In this document: piece by piece, positions 51,430 to 54,987 of the stretch | How positions within the stretch are numbered: position 1 is the stretch's first letter | How the letters are laid out: each line of letters begins with the position of its first letter | Origin: Gammaproteobacteria bacterium | GTDB lineage: Bacteria > Pseudomonadota > Gammaproteobacteria > Steroidobacterales > Steroidobacteraceae | Direction: 5' to 3' | Length of the DNA stretch: 54,987 bases | NCBI GenBank assembly: GCA_010027845.1 | Contig: RGUL01000008.1 | Span: 1 to 54,987, forward strand | The notes under the pieces: model-generated | Databases searched by the model: none | The model's input: only the letters and a program-made list of their open reading frames with translations | What the model was told of the DNA's origin: nothing | Position numbers and translations under genes: made by a program

Positions 51430-52922
51430 GCGAACTTCCTCCGGACGAGAACAAACTCATCGCCGAGCGACGTGCCAAACTCGCGCAGTTGCGAGGCGAG
51501 GGTGCGTCGGCGTTTCCGAACGATTTTCGGCGTGACGCACTCGCCGGGGCGGTGCATGCGGAGCACGGCGCACTTGATGCCGAAACCTTAGAAGCCCGCG
51601 CGATTCGGGTCACGATCGCCGGGCGCATGATGCTGCGTCGCATCATGGGCAAGGCGAGTTTTGCCAAGTTGCAAGATTCGTCGGGCAGCCTGCAGGTGTT
51701 CTTGCAGCGCGACACCCTCGGCGAGACCTACGAAGCGTTCAAAGGTTGGGACATCGGCGACATCCTCGGCTGCGAGGGTGTGCTGTTCCGGACCAAGACC
51801 GGCGAGTTGTCGGTGCGGGTCGACTCGCTGCGCCTGCTGGTCAAATCGCTGCGCCCGTTGCCCGACAAATGGCACGGGCTCGCCGACACCGAAGCGCGCT
51901 ATCGCCAGCGTTACGTCGATCTCATCATGAACGAAGAGAGTCGCGCGGTGTTCGTTAAGCGTACGCGCCTCGTGGCGTTCCTGCGTCACATGCTGGATGC
52001 GCAGGGCTTCATGGAAGTCGAAACGCCGATGATGCAGCCGATTCCGGGTGGTGCGGCGGCGCGACCGTTCGTCACGCACCACAATGCGCTGGATGTCGAT
52101 ATGTATCTGCGCATCGCGCCCGAACTTTATTTGAAACGGCTCGTGGTCGGTGGCTTCGAGCGCGTCTATGAAATCAACCGCAACTTTCGTAACGAGGGGC
52201 TCTCGACGCGTCACAACCCCGAGTTCACGATGCTCGAACTCTATCAAGCCTATGCGGACTATCGCGACTTGATGGATCTCGTCGAGCGGATGCTGCGCGG
52301 TGCGGCGCAAGAGGTGGTCGGTGCGACGAGCTTCGAGTCGCAGGGGCGCGCGTACGATCTCGCGGCGCCGTTTCGACGCGTGACCGTCAAAGATCTGATT
52401 CTCGAGTGCAACCCGGATCTCGATCGCGCACGCTTGCGCGACGTGCCGTATTTGCGTGCGGCCTGCGAGGCGCGCGGCATTCCGTGGAAGCCGGCCGACG
52501 GGGCCGGCAAGTTGCAGATCGAAATCTTCGAGAAGACCGGTGAGCACACGCTGCTCGACCCGACTTTCGTCTATGCGTACCCAGCAGAAGTATCACCGCT
52601 GTCGCGCGCGAACGACGCCGATCCGTTCCTCACCGATCGGTTCGAATTTTTCGTCGGTGGTCGCGAACTCGCCAACGGGTTCTCCGAGCTGAACGACGCC
52701 GAAGATCAAGCGGCGCGTTTTCACGCACAAGTCGCGCGCAAGGATGCCGGCGACGAAGAAGCGATGTTCTATGACGCCGACTACGTGCGCGCGCTCGAAT
52801 ACGGCATGCCGCCGACCGCGGGCCTCGGTGTCGGCATCGATCGCCTCGTGATGTTCTTGACCGACTCGCCGTCGATTCGCGACGTATTGTTGTTCCCGCA
52901 GATGCGTCGCGAAGTGGAGTGA
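51426..52922 (+). CDS. lysS: Lysine--tRNA ligase, class II
   Basis: LysRS charges tRNA-Lys. The 498-residue protein starts at a GTG overlapping prfB. It has an N-terminal OB-fold anticodon-binding domain (about 55-165, [21 protein letters not shown]) and the class II catalytic core with motif 2 [18 protein letters not shown] and motif 3 [11 protein letters not shown]. The prfB-lysS pair is widely conserved. Confidence 0.97.
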   Translation: MSELPPDENKLIAERRAKLAQLRGEGASAFPNDFRRDALAGAVHAEHGALDAETLEARAIRVTIAGRMMLRRIMGKASFAKLQDSSGSLQVFLQRDTLGETYEAFKGWDIGDILGCEGVLFRTKTGELSVRVDSLRLLVKSLRPLPDKWHGLADTEARYRQRYVDLIMNEESRAVFVKRTRLVAFLRHMLDAQGFMEVETPMMQPIPGGAAARPFVTHHNALDVDMYLRIAPELYLKRLVVGGFERVYEINRNFRNEGLSTRHNPEFTMLELYQAYADYRDLMDLVERMLRGAAQEVVGATSFESQGRAYDLAAPFRRVTVKDLILECNPDLDRARLRDVPYLRAACEARGIPWKPADGAGKLQIEIFEKTGEHTLLDPTFVYAYPAEVSPLSRANDADPFLTDRFEFFVGGRELANGFSELNDAEDQAARFHAQVARKDAGDEEAMFYDADYVRALEYGMPPTAGLGVGIDRLVMFLTDSPSIRDVLLFPQMRREVE

Positions 52923-52932
52923 TGCCGCTCGC

Positions 52933-53793
52933 TCAAGCGGGCAAGGCGTAAGGCAGCGGCAGCGATTCGATTGCGGCGCCCTCGGTCGCGGCTGCATTGC
53001 CCGGGCCGAAATTCGCGACCGCCAAAAATTCGCAGCGACCGTCCGCTAACTGCACCGCATCAACCACCTCGCCGCTGCGCTCGGCATCGAGTGCCACGCT
53101 GTCGCCGGGCTGCAGCAGCGCGGCGGTGCGCGTGACGAAGCGCTGCAGCCGTCGCTTCACACGACCCCGATAGTGCGCACGCGCGATGACTTCTTGTCCG
53201 GTGTAACAACCTTTGTCGAAGGCGATCGCCTGGTGCACGTCGAGATTCAACATTTGTGCGACGAAGCTGCCGCTCGTAGCGCGATAGACTTGCGGTAGAC
53301 CCGCGGCGATGTCCGCTGCGTGCCAGCGGGTTAATTCGGCGAGCGTCGCGGTATCGCTGTCCGCGGGCGCGCGCTCGGTCAAGTGCAACGACCGACCGTC
53401 CGCCGCGTGTTGCCAAAGAAATCCGGGCGCGCGCGCTGCGCCGCTCGCGCTCGGCGCGAGACCGGTCAACCGCCAGTGATCGCTCTCGTCGGTGAGCGTC
53501 ACTTTGGTGCGCAGCACGAATTTCGCCAGCGTGCTCCGCACCGGCTCGACGAGCTCGCGCGGCAGCACCAGCAACAGATCGGTGGCGTTCACCGGCACGA
53601 CGCGCAGCACCGCGAGCGTGCGACCCTGCGGGTTGTGCAGACCGGCGAGGGCGACTCGGTCGAGCGCGAGGCCGTTGACGTCTTGCGATAACTGGCCGTG
53701 CAGGAATTTTCGCGCGTCGGGGCCGCGCGCCGCGAGCACGCCGTACACGGTCGAAAGTGCGACGGGCGTCGGTGTGACGGGCGTCGTTGACAT
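52933..53793 (-). CDS. ygfZ: Folate-binding protein YgfZ (iron-sulfur cluster assembly related)
   Basis: The 286-residue product has the GcvT-like folate-binding fold and the YgfZ signature KGCYTGQE followed by VIARAHYRGRVKRRL. YgfZ/IBA57 proteins help maturation or repair of certain Fe-S proteins in a tetrahydrofolate-dependent way. The ATG at 53793 gives MSTTPVTPTPVALSTVYG. It is divergent from the succinate dehydrogenase locus, which encodes an Fe-S enzyme, and ends ten bases from lysS. Confidence 0.92.
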   Translation of the reverse strand: MSTTPVTPTPVALSTVYGVLAARGPDARKFLHGQLSQDVNGLALDRVALAGLHNPQGRTLAVLRVVPVNATDLLLVLPRELVEPVRSTLAKFVLRTKVTLTDESDHWRLTGLAPSASGAARAPGFLWQHAADGRSLHLTERAPADSDTATLAELTRWHAADIAAGLPQVYRATSGSFVAQMLNLDVHQAIAFDKGCYTGQEVIARAHYRGRVKRRLQRFVTRTAALLQPGDSVALDAERSGEVVDAVQLADGRCEFLAVANFGPGNAAATEGAAIESLPLPYALPA

Positions 53794-53843
53794 GGCGCTT
53801 CCCTGTGGCCGAGATGCAACGATTCTGGCAGAATTCGGTCCCG

Positions 53844-54044
53844 ATGCAGAACGATCCCCAGGGGGTGGGGCGGCCCGCGTCAGCTGGCTCCGCCGTGCCC
53901 TCCGTCAATCCGTCCGACTCGCCCGCGCGACCCGTCTCGTTCGAGGCCTCGACCACACAGGCTGCCGAGTTCGGTGGTCCCACGGGACCCGAGCCCACTC
54001 GTTTCGGCGATTGGGAGCGCAAGGGTCGCTGTATAGATTTTTGA
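53844..54044 (+). CDS. SDHAF4-like protein (DUF1674), succinate dehydrogenase assembly factor
   Basis: The small product (66 residues from the ATG at 53844; an ATG at 53814 would add ten) is Pro/Ser-rich. It ends with the signature EFGGPTGPEPTRFGDWERKG and CIDF. Eukaryotic SDHAF4 binds the flavinylated SdhA subunit and protects it during complex II assembly. Its location immediately before sdhC-sdhD-sdhA supports the same role. The start is not certain; no strong ribosome-binding site is seen. Confidence 0.85.
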   Translation: MQNDPQGVGRPASAGSAVPSVNPSDSPARPVSFEASTTQAAEFGGPTGPEPTRFGDWERKGRCIDF

Positions 54045-54081
54045 TCGATCGCCGACCCGACGACGACCGGAGAATTTTTCG

Positions 54082-54468
54082 ATGCGCGAACGGCCACTTT
54101 CACCTCATCTCGGCGTGTATCGCTTCGCGTACACCATGGCGACCTCGATCTTCCATCGCATCACCGGTGGTGCGTTGTCGGTCGGCCTGTTGTTGCTCGT
54201 GTATTGGTTGATGGCGGCGGCCGACGGTCCCGAGGCCTACGACTCGGCGATGGAAGTCCTCATGAGCGGTTTCGGTAAGCTCGTGATCGCGGGTTTCGTG
54301 ATCGCCTTCGCCTATCACCTCTGCAACGGCATCCGGCACCTCAATTGGGATCTCGGCCGCGGACTCGAGCGTGCGGAGGCGCGTCGGAGTGCGCGCACCG
54401 TCATCGTCGCCGCCATCTTGATCGCCGCCATCATCTTGCTGTGGGCGTTCGGTGGAGGGGCGGCATGA
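54082..54468 (+). CDS. sdhC: Succinate dehydrogenase cytochrome b556 subunit
   Basis: SdhC is one of two membrane anchors of complex II. The 128-residue protein begins MRERPLSPHLGVYRF and has the family SIFHRITG motif, three membrane helices (about 27-48, 65-85, 103-124) and a heme-ligand candidate His in AYHLCNGIRHLNWD. GGAG lies nine bases before the ATG. It overlaps sdhD by four bases. Confidence 0.95.
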   Translation: MRERPLSPHLGVYRFAYTMATSIFHRITGGALSVGLLLLVYWLMAAADGPEAYDSAMEVLMSGFGKLVIAGFVIAFAYHLCNGIRHLNWDLGRGLERAEARRSARTVIVAAILIAAIILLWAFGGGAA

Positions 54469-54854
54469 GCTTGCAAAATCCGCTTGGCAAAGCGCTTGGG
54501 CACGGTTCGGCGCGCGAGGGCGTATCGCACTGGTGGTGGCAGCGCGTCACCGCCGTCGCGCTCGCACCGTTGACGATTTGGTTCGTGTGGTCGTTGCTGC
54601 GTTTGCCGTCGCTTGATTTGGCGACCGTGAGTTTGTGGATCGGCTCGGGTTGGACGCCGGTATTTTTGTTGCTGCTGGTTTGGTCGGTCGCGATGCACTC
54701 GGCGCTCGGCATGCAGGTCGTGATCGAAGATTACGTGCATGCGAAGGGCGCGCAACTTGCGACCTTGCTGGCGGTGAATTTCCTGCACGCGATCATCGCG
54801 GTTGCCGGCACCTACGCCGTGCTGCGCATCGCCTTCACCACGGGATCGTTCTGA
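54465..54854 (+). CDS. sdhD: Succinate dehydrogenase hydrophobic membrane anchor subunit
   Basis: The 129-residue protein starts [19 protein letters not shown] at an ATG overlapping sdhC. It has [20 protein letters not shown], three predicted membrane helices and the conserved [15 protein letters not shown] segment, whose His and neighbouring residues take part in heme and quinone binding. The stop overlaps the sdhA start by one base. Confidence 0.94.
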   Translation: MSLQNPLGKALGHGSAREGVSHWWWQRVTAVALAPLTIWFVWSLLRLPSLDLATVSLWIGSGWTPVFLLLLVWSVAMHSALGMQVVIEDYVHAKGAQLATLLAVNFLHAIIAVAGTYAVLRIAFTTGSF

Positions 54855-54987
54855 TGTCCGACTACAAGTTCATCGATCACACCTACGACGTCGTCGTGGT
54901 TGGCGCCGGCGGTGCGGGTTTGCGCGCGACGCTCGGCCTCGCCGAGGCGGGGCTCACGACCGCTTGCATCACCAAAGTATTCCCGAC
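54854..54987 (+). CDS. sdhA: Succinate dehydrogenase flavoprotein subunit, N-terminal part (runs off the window)
   Basis: The first 44 codons read [20 protein letters not shown], followed by [24 protein letters not shown]. This is the FAD-binding Rossmann start of SdhA with the GxGxxG motif. It oxidises succinate to fumarate in the TCA cycle. The His that binds FAD covalently lies outside the window. Confidence 0.95.
   Translation, partial: MSDYKFIDHTYDVVVVGAGGAGLRATLGLAEAGLTTACITKVFP

Overview
The window looks like a chromosomal segment of a GC-rich gammaproteobacterium related to Xanthomonadales, Nevskiales or Steroidobacterales. I infer this from gene order and protein character, not from a database search. 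The run map-rpsB-tsf-pyrH-frr-uppS-cdsA-dxr-rseP-bamA-skp-lpxD-fabZ-lpxA-lpxB-rnhB-dnaE-accA-tilS-pyrG-kdsA-eno-ftsB-ispD-ispF-truD-surE-pcm is the classical gammaproteobacterial envelope and information-processing supercluster. The set rpfE-recJ-prfB-lysS also occurs beside the Xanthomonas rpf locus. I saw no tRNA, rRNA, CRISPR array, insertion sequence or prophage gene.

Layout. (1) 1-110: the 5' end of dapE on the minus strand, with its own good promoter. (2) 206-11779: a phosphate-acquisition island, mostly on the plus strand. It holds a Pho-box-like site, a broken pstS, a beta-barrel porin, pstC-pstA-pstB, a minus-strand prolyl-4-hydroxylase-like dioxygenase, a beta-helix lipoprotein and a large TonB-dependent receptor. 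phoU, phoB and phoR are absent. The island separates dapE from dapD-dapC. (3) 11804-17358, minus strand: dapD, dapC, glnD, map. (4) 17394-44486, plus strand: rpsB-tsf, then genes for UMP kinase, ribosome recycling, undecaprenyl, phospholipid and MEP-isoprenoid synthesis, the BAM machinery, lipid A, DNA polymerase III alpha, acetyl-CoA carboxylase alpha, tRNA-Ile lysidine synthetase, CTP synthase, KDO-8-P synthase, enolase and FtsB. (5) 44495-52922: an enoyl-CoA isomerase-like gene, an Smr protein, surE-pcm, a Mth938-fold protein, rpfE, recJ, prfB (with the programmed +1 frameshift) and lysS. (6) 52933-54987: ygfZ, then the succinate dehydrogenase locus (SDHAF4-like gene, sdhC, sdhD, start of sdhA).

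How it fits together. Regions 3-6 are housekeeping, and most genes overlap by 1-4 bases (ATGA, GTGA or TTGA junctions), so translation is probably coupled. The island is the accessory part. It supplies an inner-membrane Pst pump, an anion porin and a TonB receptor with a surface-type lipoprotein, all apparently tied to phosphorus limitation.

The most notable feature beyond gene content is a series of small lesions in normally intact genes: an out-of-frame deletion in pstS, a probable one-base deletion near the start of glnD, in-frame losses in the dioxygenase gene and in tilS (which loses the HHxDD motif), and a perfect 70-bp tandem duplication that shifts the 3' end of ftsB. In such conserved genes this suggests either consensus or assembly errors or recent decay. 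Resequencing or read mapping would decide.
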